A stretch of DNA of 64,000 nt, from contig CAZDAM010000003.1 of the NCBI GenBank assembly GCA_964503595.1, positions 1 to 64,000 of the forward strand. Direction: 5' to 3'. Of this stretch, positions 51,601 through 63,600 are shown one piece after another. The stretch's first letter is position 1. Each line of letters starts with the position of its first letter. Under the pieces are notes generated by a model. It searched no databases. It was not told where the DNA came from and saw only the letters and a program-made list of their open reading frames with translations. Origin of the DNA: CAZDAM01 sp964503595. GTDB taxonomy: Bacteria; Muiribacteriota; UBA6191. A program made the position numbers and the translations under genes.

Positions 51601-54600
51601 CGAGCTGGTACGCGCTTCCGGAAATATGGATCTGGATCTCTTCGGCTTTGTGCAGGTTTCCGGGGGCTTTGGTTTTGAAAAGAAAACTGAAGTGGTGACT
51701 CTGGCTGATGGCAGCGAAGCCGAAGTCGATCTGATGACACTGGGGGCAAATGATGTCTCCGCATTCGCCGGAATCGCAGCTTCAAGCTCAAGTCGGGTGG
51801 GCCTTGCCTTAAGCGGACTGAATTTCGGTCTGGCCCTGATGTCCGATAAAAGCCGGGATGATCGCTCCTGGCTGGCCCTGAAAGGAAATGTAGGGGCTGC
51901 CAGTTTTGAGGGAATTCCTGGAATGGAGCTGGCCGCAGAATCCCTCAAGCTTGAAATCAACCGCTATACCGGAGAAGAAGGCGCATCCACAACCGAAACG
52001 ATTGTGGAAACCTCCACGGAAACGGTCACGACGGAAAATACTCAAACCACCACAACAACAACCAAAACCGACACGATCTACAAACTGGATCTGAATGGGG
52101 TTGTGGCTCCGATTACTTTGAAACTGGGCGGAGAAACAGCCACGATTCAGGTAAGCAAAGGGGCCGATTCGGATTCATTGCTGACCTCGATCAGGCAGGC
52201 TCTGGAAGGTTTTGCTGCCATTGGCGAAGGCAATGTTACCGTAAGTGGCAATCTGGTGGCGGGCTTTGAAATCCGCTTTCTGGGCGATCTGGCGGGAACT
52301 TCGGTGGAAGGCCTGAGTGTTGAGACCAGCTTCTTTGAAGTTTCCACAAACAGCTCGGAAACAAAGAATGCTCTGGTGGGCCGAAGTGAAAGCCAGACTC
52401 TGACTATTTCCAATCCAACCCTCAAGGGTTCGGGACGCTACACCTTAAGTCTGGATGGCAAGAGCACCGGCGAAATCCGTTTTGCCGGATCCGATGTGGG
52501 CAACAATGCCCGCTATATCCGTGAGGCTCTGGAAAAAGTTTCCGGTATTGGAGCGGGTAATGTGAAGGTGGTCTACGACCAGAACTCCTCCACAACCAGC
52601 CAGCGCTATATCATCACCTTCAAAAAAGGTCTGGCCTACACCGATATCAGCCTGCTTCAGGCCAATAACAATGGTTTGAAGAATGCGATTGTGGCCGTGA
52701 CTCCGGGGCAGGATGGTTCCGTTGCCAGAGGAGAAACCAACCGGGTTTCCATCAATACCCTCGGCGATGTGGATCTGAACCTGCGCTTCACGATCAACGG
52801 CAAGGAATACCGCACGGATTATTTTGAGTCTGACTCTTCCGCCGACAAAGTGAAGTTCATGATTGAGCGGGAAGTCTACAGGGATGATATTGAAGTCCAG
52901 GTGACCGAGATCGCCAAAGGCACCTGGGACATCACCTTTGGAGGGGCTGCAACTGGGGTTTCCCTGGATGATTTTCTGGTGAATACATCGCAAAGCATTG
53001 AGTCTGCCAAGCTTCTGGTTTCCCAGATGGGTAAGACGGATGTAGAGACGGAGACGACGACTACCAGCAGCACGGAAACCATTGAGGTGGAAGAGACCAC
53101 GGTTCTGGAATATCCGGCAGATGTGGTGGTGGACTTCTCTGAGAGCAATCTTGATGTTCTCACCGGACCCGACGCGACCATTGGGATTGATTTTGACGGA
53201 GATCTTGGAAATCTCCTGAGAGCTTCCGGAAATCTGAATATCAATCTGTTCAATTTCTTCTCGGCATCCGGGGCTTTTGCTCTGGAAAAGTATGCCAGCG
53301 AAGTGACCCTGGATGATGGAAGCACCCTGGAAGTGGATATGCTCACCATCGGCGGGCATGGAATTGATGCTTTCGCGGGCCTTAACGGAGGAAGCCCTTC
53401 CCGTGTTGGCTTTGAGCTCGAGGCTGCTGATTTTGCCCTGGCGATTATGACTGGCGTGGAAGACCCGGCTCTTCAATACACCAGCCTTCATGCCAGTGCC
53501 GGAAGTGCGGCTTTTGTTGGCTTTGACAATCTCAGAATTGCGGCAACCGACATCGAGATCCAGATCAATCAGGCTGATGAATACGGCTTTGTCGTGGACT
53601 GGCTGAAATCTCCTCTGGCCCTGACGACTGGCCCTGATTCTTCCACAGAAATGAATATGGATGGCTCGCGTGGAGAGCTTCTGAGCCTGTCGGCCAATAT
53701 GGAAATCGATGTGGCCGGATTCTTCATGGTCAACGGACGCCTGGCCTTTGAAAAGTATGAATCCGTTGTGAAGCTTTCGGATGGCAAGGAAGCCGCAGTC
53801 AATCTGATGACGATTGGCGGCAAGAATCTCAATGCCTTTGCCGGAGTCAACGGAGGCAGTTCCGATCGGATGGGGATTGCCATCGACAATACGGAATTCG
53901 CCCTGGCCATGCTTCAGGAAAAAGGCGAAGGAGGCCGTAGCTGGACTTCTTTGAAAGCAACGTCTGATTACGCTGGCCTGGTGGGCCTTGATGGAATTCT
54001 GACGCTGAACGGGCAGGGCATTGCCGTCAATATCAATGACAGTGCTGAGGATGGCACGGTTGTGATGTATGGCGAAGAGGGCATGGCCATTCGGACCAGC
54101 GCGGATACCTCGCTGATTCTTGATATGAACCACCCAGGCAAGATCATGCGGGCTGAAATCTATCGGGCTACTCTGGATATTGGTGGTTTCATCCAGATTC
54201 TGGGTGGAATCTATTTTGAGAAGGCCGAAAACGTCGAAGTGGATGTTCGTACCGGCCTGCCGCTGGACTTGAGTGCCAATACTGGTTTGAGCTCCATCAG
54301 CTCGGATCTGCAACGTCTTAAGAATGATGGAATTCTGAGTGAGGACAATCAGACTCTGACCAATCTGAAGGTGGATTCCCTGACTTTTGGAGCCGGAGAC
54401 GTTGATGTCTTCGTTGGCTACGGCCCTTATTTTGTGGATTCCAACAATGATGGTGTCATCGATAGTCATGACACCCCCAACGAGGATGCATTCGGGTTTT
54501 CCCTGGAAAATATCGATGTTGGCTTTGTCACCATGCAGGCGGCCAAATCGGTGGATCCGAACGGCGTCATTCCCAAGATGTTTGCCCTGAAGGCGTTCTG

Positions 54601-57600
54601 GGCGGATCCGCTTGATATTGACTGGGGTTTCTTCAAATTTGATATCGATAATCTGATAGTTGAAGCGAACCAGGGTTCCAAGTGGAAGGGCACCCAGGCC
54701 ACTCCATTCATTGATTTTGCCTCAAGCTTTGAAAACGGCTATGCCATTCCGACCCCAGGCGGCGATTCGGACATCGTTCTGGATTACAGCTCCTCCGTGA
54801 TCGGAGCGTCTTTTGGACATACGCTTCTATCGATTGAGAATTTCTTCACGATTGAAGGTTCCTTCGCATTCTACAAATACGGTGGCATCACCGTTGATAT
54901 CGCTACCGGACTTCCCGGAACCCTGCCTACCGGAACTGACGGAAATACCCGTACCGGTCTTCAGCAGCTGAAGAGTGCGGGCTATCTCTCGGATGACAAT
55001 TCCCGCATCATGGCAATGCCGATGAATGTGATCACCATTGGTGGAGATCAGGTCAATATCTATGTGGGCGATGTGGATGATCCATTGCTCTCCTTCACCG
55101 ACATTGATTTTGGAATTGCCCTTTATACCGCTGATAAGGGAATTGATACCAAAGGGATCATTCCCCGCATGTATTCCATGCGCGCTTCCATTCCGGATGC
55201 CGTTGATATCGACTGGGGCTTTTTGCAGCTTGAAGTCAAGGATCTGGTCCTAAAGGCCAATTCCGGAAGCCAGTGGAAGGGCCTGACCGGTCTGAAGCCC
55301 TATGTGGATTACACCACAAGTTTTGAAGAAGGCTTTGCCATTCAAACCGGAAATGAGCCCGTTATTCTTGATTATAACCGTGGCTTTTTGGGCGTGGAAA
55401 TGGGTTATGCCCTGGTGAATATCGGGGACTTCCTGTTTCTGAACGGCTCCTTCAATCTGGAAAAGACCGACAACGTTGCGATCGATATCGTAACCGGATA
55501 TACCTCATCTTCCTTCTGGACCGCTCCTTCCAAGGTTCAGGCCGGTCTTCAGAAGATGGGTGGATTGTCTTCGGACAAAACCCGCATTGAAGATATGACG
55601 ATGTCCGGCTTTGTTCTGGGCGGGGACAGTGTCAATGCCTTCATTGGAATGGGTCCTTACTTTGAGGACACCAACGGGGATGGCCGGATCAATTCGGATG
55701 ATGTCAGAAATGATGGTGCCATTGGCTTTGCCGTGGACAATCTTGATATTGGTCTGTCCATTTTCAAAAGCATCAAGGCTCTGGATCCGGACAAGGTCCT
55801 GCCGACATTCTATGCCCTGAAAGCCAGTGTGGATGCGATCGGTCTGGTTGGAATCGATTTCTTTGAACTCTCAGCCGAGGGCGTGACCCTCAAGGCCAAT
55901 TCCGCGAGCAAGTACAAAGGTGCCCAGGTCAGTCCCTGGATTGACTTCACTCAGAATTATCCTGATGGATTTGAAGTTTCCAAGGGCAACGGGGAATCCG
56001 TCTTCCTGGACTTCAGGGATCCGATTCTGGGGATCAATGTTGAACGGGCCACCTTCATCATTGATAAATTCATTCATATCCAGGGAGCCTTCTCCTTTGA
56101 GCAGGGAGCCCGTCACCGTGTCAGTGTCGATACGGGAGTGAATACCTTCACAGGCTCTGCTCTGGCGGGCACTCTTGCCCAGCTGGAGCTCAAAACCGAT
56201 GCTGAGGTCTCTTCCGACTGGACCCGGATTGAAAACCTGGAAGTGATTTCCACCACGATTGCCCTGAGTGATGTGGATGTTTTCGTAGGCTTCGGGGAAC
56301 CTGATTTTGATCAGGACTTCAAAGAGCAGGACGATCTTTTCGGCTTTGGTATCAAGGACGTGGATCTGGCCATCGGCATGTTCAAGATTGCTGCCGACGT
56401 CAAAAACTTCCCGACTTTCATGGCCCTTTATGGGGCATCCAGCCAGTTTGAACTGTTCACCGGTCTTGATTTCTTTGAGTTCTCAGGGGAAGCCCTTCAG
56501 ATCGAGCTGAACAAGGGAACCAAGTGGAAGGGCTCCGTTGCAGCTCCGACCATCAATTTCAAGGACAGTTTCCTGCCAGTTGGTGATAAGCCGGCTGGAA
56601 TGGAGACGGTTGCCGGAACCGAAAGTTTCTACCTAGATTTTGCCGGTCCGGTCATTGGAGTCCAGGTCTTTGATGCTGTCATGAGAATTGACGGCTTTTT
56701 GCACATCGCTGGTGATTTTGCCTTCCGCAAGGAAACCACCAGGCAGACCATTAAAACGACTCTGGGATCCTATGAGGATGTAAACCTTGAGGCCATGAGC
56801 ATTGCGGCCAATGATGCCTACCTGTTTGCCGGTCTGAGCTATTACGATTTCTCTTCCGGGGAAATGGAGACTCTGGTCGGGGTTGAACTGGAGAATGTGA
56901 ATGTCGGAATCGGTATGTTCAAGCCGACTCTGGACAATTCTCCCCTGATTACATCCCAGAAATTCCAGTTCACCACGGTCAAAGCCCATGCCGATCGGGC
57001 GGCCCTGGTAGGAATTGAAGATCTTCTGACTGTGGATCTTCGTGATATCACGATTGAAGCCAATCTTGGCAAAGGCAGCAATCCACTTCTGAAGCCTTTC
57101 ATTGATTTCTCGGAAGATCCCTATGTGATTGAAGTTGGTGGAGAAGAAGTCGTCTTTGATTATGACAACAGCTGGCTTCTGGCATCTGTTGGTCTGGCCC
57201 ATCTTCAGCTTTCCCAGTTTCTTTACCTGCATGGCTCTCTTGCTATCAGCAAAGCTGGAGCCCGTGAAGTCAAGGTCAATGCCGGGGAGTTCTCCTCTCT
57301 TCTGGGTGGAGATACGGTGACCCAGAGTGTTGAAACCATCACCATCGGCGGACAGGATCTTTACGGTTTTGCCGGAATCGGCGGACCTTACCGCGAGGAT
57401 TCCAACGGGGATGGTGTGATTGATGATCAGGACGGGGTCAATGACTCTGCTCTTGGGGTCAGTCTGGAGGATGTGGATTTTGGGGTTGCCGTGATGACAA
57501 CGGTTCTTCCCGGAGGCCTTCCTGCCAAGGGTCTGCCGACCTATGTCGCGACCAAGGCCCATGTTGGACGGGCTGCCCTGATTGGTATGGAAGAGTTTCT

Positions 57601-60600
57601 GGATGTGGAACTCAACAAGGTGGAAGTCAATATCAACACTTCCATCATCAAGGGACTGCCACCTCAGGCAGCTCTGGTGGCCCGCCTTCCGAACATCAAT
57701 TTTGAAGAGTCCTTTGAAGAGGGTTACTACGCTGTTCCTACCGGGGCGGATGATGTCCTCATGGACTTCAATAATGAGCTGATTGAAATTTCGATTGGCT
57801 ATGCAGAAGGAAACCTGGCCGGAATTCTTCAGCTCAGCGGTTCCATGGCCTTTTCCAAGCGGGGCTCGGAAGAAGTGACCTTAACGGATGGAACCAAGAA
57901 AACGGTTTCCACTCTGAGTCTGGGGATTGGAAATGCCTACGGCTTTGTCGGCTACGGAGGTTACTGGAGAGATTCCGATGGCAACGGCAAGATCGATGAA
58001 AACGATATTCCGAATACCTCAGCTGTAGGCCTTGCCATTGAAGATTTGAATGTTGGCGTTGTATTCATGCGCGCCATTGACAATACGGATGTCTATGTCG
58101 GAGCCCAGGCCGATCTGACCAAGGCCGGATTCGTCGGAATTCCGGGAGTTACCTTTGAAGGCCGTGATTTCAGCCTCAGCCTGAATGCTTCCGTGACCGG
58201 TCCTGCCGTGGATTTCTCGGTATCCGGTGCAGATGGTGGGGCATATCATGTGAAAACCGGTGAATTTGATCCGGAAACAGAAGAAGAAATCGATATCCTT
58301 CTGGAGCATGATGAGAAGCTTCTGGCAGCCCAGGGTGTTGCTGAAATCAACTTCTTTGATGTGGTTCAGATTGACGGAGCCTTCGATATCACAGTCGCAG
58401 AGTCCGGCATTGTGCTGTTTGCGGATGGCGATGCCTTCATCGGTGCGGGTGGCATTGGAATGTCCACCAGTGTGACCGGTCTTGTGGCCATTGAAGATGG
58501 TATGGCCATGCGTCTGAATCTGGAGCAGGGTCTGGATCTTGGACCTCTGGCTTCCTTTGATGCGGAATTTGAATTCCGGATGAATACCTTTGGCCGGGAC
58601 TATGTCTATGTGGTTCCGGAAAAACTCAGGGAGAAAACCGGATTCGATGAATTCGTGGTTTCAGCCAAAGCACCCGGACAGGATGAGGTTTCCGATTTCT
58701 ATGTCTCCCTGACCGGAGAAGGACACCTGAGTCTTCTGAGTGCTCTTGATATTGATGGTGAATTTGCAATTGTCTTCACCGAAGACAGTGCCCGTCTGGA
58801 AATCGGCGGCATCATCGATATGCCTCTGTTTGAACCTATCGGTGTTACCGGAACTCTCGGGTTTGAGGATGGCGGGCTTTACGGAGCTCTTCAGCTCGGA
58901 CATCCATCCGGTTCGACTCTGATTGATGCGGGAGTTTTCTCCATCAGCGGTTCTTTCCTGCTTCAGATCAATACGACATCGGAAACCCAGACCGTCAAGG
59001 CTCTGGACTTTTCTGAAGACGGAACCATCATTGGTTTCACTACCAGAGAGATTGCCGCGGAAGAACTCTATATCGCCGGAACTGCATCGATTGAGCTGGC
59101 CGGATTTCTGGAAATGTCCGGCTCCGCAAGCCTGAGGCTGAGTTCTGAAGGAGTGGAAGCCGATCTGGCCATGAGCCTGGATCTGGGAGCCTTCGGAAGC
59201 CTGGAATTCAAAGGTGCTGCCGCAATTCTGAATACTGAGGATGAGGGCGCGGTCTTTGCCCTGAGCGTGGAAACCAATGTTGTCCTGGGCATGGATATTG
59301 TCGGAATTCAGGCTGGAGCCCTGCTTCAGATCAATACCAGCTCCATGCACGAATATGCAGGTGTTCAAGCCGGAACCACCTTCCTTCTGGAGCTCGACGG
59401 GGCCCTGAAGCTTCTGGCCTTCAATATCGATTTTGCCGGATCGATCAGCGTGATTGACGGCATCTTTGAACTCCGAGTTGATGAAGCCAGTCTGAGCTTC
59501 TTCAATTTCGTGAATATTGAAGTCAGCGGATATTTCCGCTCGGATGGAAAATGGAGAGTCAGTGGCGAAGCCCATATGAACATTGACATGGGTCCACTGG
59601 AACTCAGTGCCGGCTTTGAACTCACGGTCGGGCACGACATCTTCCGGGCAAGGGTCTATGGTTCTTTGGATATCAATATCGATATGGGGCTTTTCTCCAT
59701 CAATGAAACCCTGGCAGGTTTTGAGGGTCTGATTGAAATCACGGAAGCCTCGGCCCACCTGAAAGCATCCGTTACCATTGTGGGAATCAGTGTCTCCGGT
59801 TCCATGACCTGGAGCTGGGGTGCTCCTCCGGTGATTGCTTCCCAGGTTGGCGACACCGTCATCCTTCACATGGGTGATGATGCTGACAAACGGGGCGATC
59901 TCTATCTCGACATCGTCAACGAGACCTATCACATCGAGGAACAGAAGGGAGTCCTGACAGTCCGCGCCATGGGTGAAACCATGGAATTCCGCAACGTGAA
60001 GCGGATTGTCGCCAAAGGTGGCAATGGCAATGACACCATCATTGTTGGCACGGGTGTTACCGCCAAGCTCGAATTTGATGGAGAAGACGGAACGGACACT
60101 CTGCTGATTGCCGGAGGTGCTGAGGGCTCTGTCATTCGTGGTGGTGCCGGCAATGACTATATGGTTGGTGGAAACGGCGGCATCTACTATTACGGGGATG
60201 GTGGCAATGACACCTTCATCGGGGGCGATGGCGGCGAAATCATTGACATGGGTACCGGCAAGAACACAATTACAGCTGCCGGTGGAAATGACGTTATCTA
60301 TATCGGAGCCGGGAATAACACGGTAGATGCCGGTTCTGGCAATGACACCATGTATGTGGGCTGGAACGGGTATCTGGAGCTCACTGCCGGATCCGGAGAA
60401 GACATTGTCATCATGGATACCCTGGCTTCCAACGAGTCCCTGAAATTCAAGGATCACAGTCTGGAATACAGCTTAAGGGCCATGGACTTCGGTGATGATC
60501 TCGAACTGATTCAGATCAGGGATACCGCGGCGACCACAAAAATCGAGAACAATGGTGTGGACAGCTGGGGTTCCACCGGGCTTTATCTGGAGTCGTCCGG

Positions 60601-63600
60601 AGTGCTGGATGTCACCGAAGCAAGTCTGATCATGCCCAAAGGGCAGGTTACCCTGATTTCTCAGGGCATCAACGGGGTTCTGAACACCCAGATCGACACG
60701 CTTACGGTTGTAAACCATGCCACAGGTTCTTACGCGGACATTGTCATTCGTGAAGTCGATGATCTGAAGATTGTGAAGAATGGTCTGGCCCAGGGAGGCA
60801 TCTATACAGCCGGGGGTCAGATTGATATTCAGCTGAATGCCCACGAAGCCAATCTTCATCTCGAATCCGGAATCATCCGGACCCATGGAGCCGGAAAAGG
60901 CATTCGCATTGTTGCCGATGATGTGGACTTCAATTCCGGTAAAGACATGGTTACGGCTTCGGGGCAGTTTGAGCTTCTGACCCGTTCCCAGTCTCAGGGT
61001 TACCGAATCGGTGGCGCTGGTCAGTCCTCCTTTGGCAATGACTATACCCTCGGCTGGGATAACGGCTACCTGAATTTCTCCATGAAAGACGTGGAAGCTC
61101 TGACTGACGGCTTCAGTCTCCTGAAATTCGGCACCGAAAATTCCACGGCCCTGATGTTTGTCGGGGATCTGGAAAATGCTGACGTGGATGTGAAGCATTT
61201 TGATGCCAAAATCACGGATGTTGCGGAATTCCATGCCCGCCGGATCAATATCGTCGGGGATGTTCAGGCTTCCCAGAAGGTGACTTTTGCCTCCGAACTC
61301 CTGGAAATCTGGCGAACCAATATCAACAATCCGTTCGGACAGCCGGACTCAGGGATTACAGGCACCGAACTTGTCCTGAATATCAGTGAGCAGATGCTGG
61401 TGACCGGCTACATCCGGGCCGAGGACAGCCTGAAAATCCGGGTGAATGGATCGACGGGTCAGGGTGCCATGGTGACCTATGGAGCCGAGCCGAATTCCTT
61501 CACGGCCGATCAGGGCAGTTCGATTGTGACCCTGAATGATGGTGCCGTCCTTGATATTGAAACGTCCGGCTCCATTTACAGCGCCACGAATATCGAGGTC
61601 ATGGGCAAGAACTCCCAGCTGAAGATGAAGGCGGGAACAGGACTTACCATCCTGGAAGGAGCCGTGGTCGCGGCCCGTTATGACAACAGCTCGATTCTTC
61701 TTGAATCCAGCAAGTATCTCCACATCAATTCTGGTGGAGCGGTTACTGCGGGAGCCCGCTTTGATGATATCAACGGGGAACCGGTTGCCGTAAAAACCGG
61801 GGCAAATGCTTCCATGACCCTGAAAACTTCCGGGGAAATGAAGCTTTCCGGCTCGATTACAGCGTCGGGAAGTATGGAACTGAGTGGGGGCGGGGCAGAA
61901 TCCGACTACAAAGATTACTTTGATACGATTCCCGGAAAAGTACTTGGAAAAATGGTGGCATCGGATACGGTGCTGGCAGCTCTTCAGGCTGGAAACATTG
62001 ATTCAGCCTTAAGGCAGCTTTTCGCTGAAAATCATCTGGATCTTGGCAACAGTGTCAGCGTGAACGGAGTCGGTTCCTACACTTCTTTCAATGATCTGAC
62101 TCCGGAACAGAAAGCTCTGGTGGCTCAGGCTCTGGGCTATACCGTCTATGAGGGCACCAATTACTACAATCCGGATGCGCCTGCTGGAAGACAGCTGATT
62201 GATGCCTTCATTGAAGGCAACAGTCCATTCCTGCAACCGGGACAGACTCCCGCGGATCTGGGCTATACCTGGCATGCAGGCACTTTCTTTTACAACCCGC
62301 TCACCGGAGAAATCCTCAGTGGTTTCAAACAGGGTGTGTCCGCAGACTATGACAATGCGGATATCAACTGGGGCAGTGCGGGAGCTCCCGCTTCCGGCAC
62401 CGGTTTTGATGCCCTTACCGCAGATCAGAAACTCAAGGTTGCAGCTCATCTGGGATACCAGACCGATGATGGCAAGGATTTCTATAACTTCAATGCTGTT
62501 CAGGGTAAGAAAGTGGTTCGCACCTTCACCCAGGGACTGGTAACCCAGTACCGCAATGCGGATATCTACTGGGGCAATGTTGCCAAGCCGTCGGATTCCC
62601 AGTCATTTGCAAGTCTGAGCGCTGAACAGAAAGCTGTTGTAGCCAGAACTCTTGGTTTTGAGATGGTCACTGGGGGCGCCTATGTAAATCTCAATGCCAG
62701 TGCCGGCTTACAGGTGGTTTCACAACTGACAACGGCTCCAGCGGATTACCGGTTGTCCCAGATTGATTTTGCGGGAGTTCCGGCTCCTCAGGAAGGGACA
62801 GCCTTTGAATCCCTGACTCTGGAACAGCGCAATCATGTGATCAGCGCACTGGGATACGAAGTCTTTGAAGGTCTGCTCTATATCAATCCTGAGAGCGGAT
62901 CTCTGGTCACGACATTTACCAGCTACAACGGGGTTGAGTGGGGCGATGATCTGGCGGCTCCGGCCGAAGGCACGCCATTTGAAAAACTGTCCGGCCAGCA
63001 TCAGCAGAAGGTTCTTGAGAGTCTTGGCTACAGGGTTTTCACCGGAACGGCCTACTACAATTCCGACGCAATCCCAAGCAAGCAGTTTGTGCAGGGTTTT
63101 GTCGAGGGAGTGGACTATCTGAATTCGGCCATAACCTGGTCCAGGGTAGAGATTCCGGATGCAGGCACAGCCTTTGAGGACATGACTGCCAATCAACAGA
63201 ATGCCCTCCTCAAGTCCCTGGGCTATGAAGTCCACAACAACACGGTCTTTTACAAGGCAGGAGCTCCGCTTGAGACCCGCCTGATGACAAATTTTGTGGA
63301 AGGTCTTCATTACAATAATGCTGATATGCCTTGGGGCGAGTCCGGAACGGCCGTGACCAACCGCTACATTGTGAATGACGGAACAAATCAGTACGTCATC
63401 TACACTCTGGATCAGGAAAATGATGGAATCATCGATGAGATCCAGATCCAGAAACCGCATGAGCTTCTGGGCCAGCGTGGGTATGGATTCCTGCTGACCG
63501 GTACGATTACAACACTGGAAGATGGCCGGGATCTGGTCATTGCCAGTGAAGATGACACCATCATCCGGGGCAATATCAACCTGTTGGGAGCAAACTCGGA

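Larger units (their letters stand above)
50690..58100 (+). repeat. Long protein repeat array within the giant gene
   Basis: At least 12 copies of a module centred on a TIGG-x3-(A/V)F(A/V)G-(L/Y)NGG-like turn, with centres near 50831, 51296, 51761, 53369, 53834, 54407, 55058, 55637, 56280, 56820, 57362 and 57940. Three intervals are exactly 465 bp (155 residues); later intervals are about 180-217 residues. Each unit also holds an S(F/L)EGIPG-like strand and an aliphatic LxLELN strand. Confidence 0.75.

Noticed and set aside
52445..54469. Open minus-strand frame of 674 codons inside the giant gene
   Set aside because: It is antisense to the giant frame; its residues are rich in His, Gln and Ile as expected from reversed Asp, Leu and Asn codons, and it shows no domain.
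60014..60360. RTX block as proof of type I secretion
   Set aside because: It is internal, the protein end is outside the window, and no HlyB-type ABC transporter or TolC gene is present near it.
58661..60457. Open minus-strand frame of 598 codons inside the giant gene
   Set aside because: Same reasons: antisense shadow caused by codon bias of a long repetitive gene, no ribosome site, no recognisable family.
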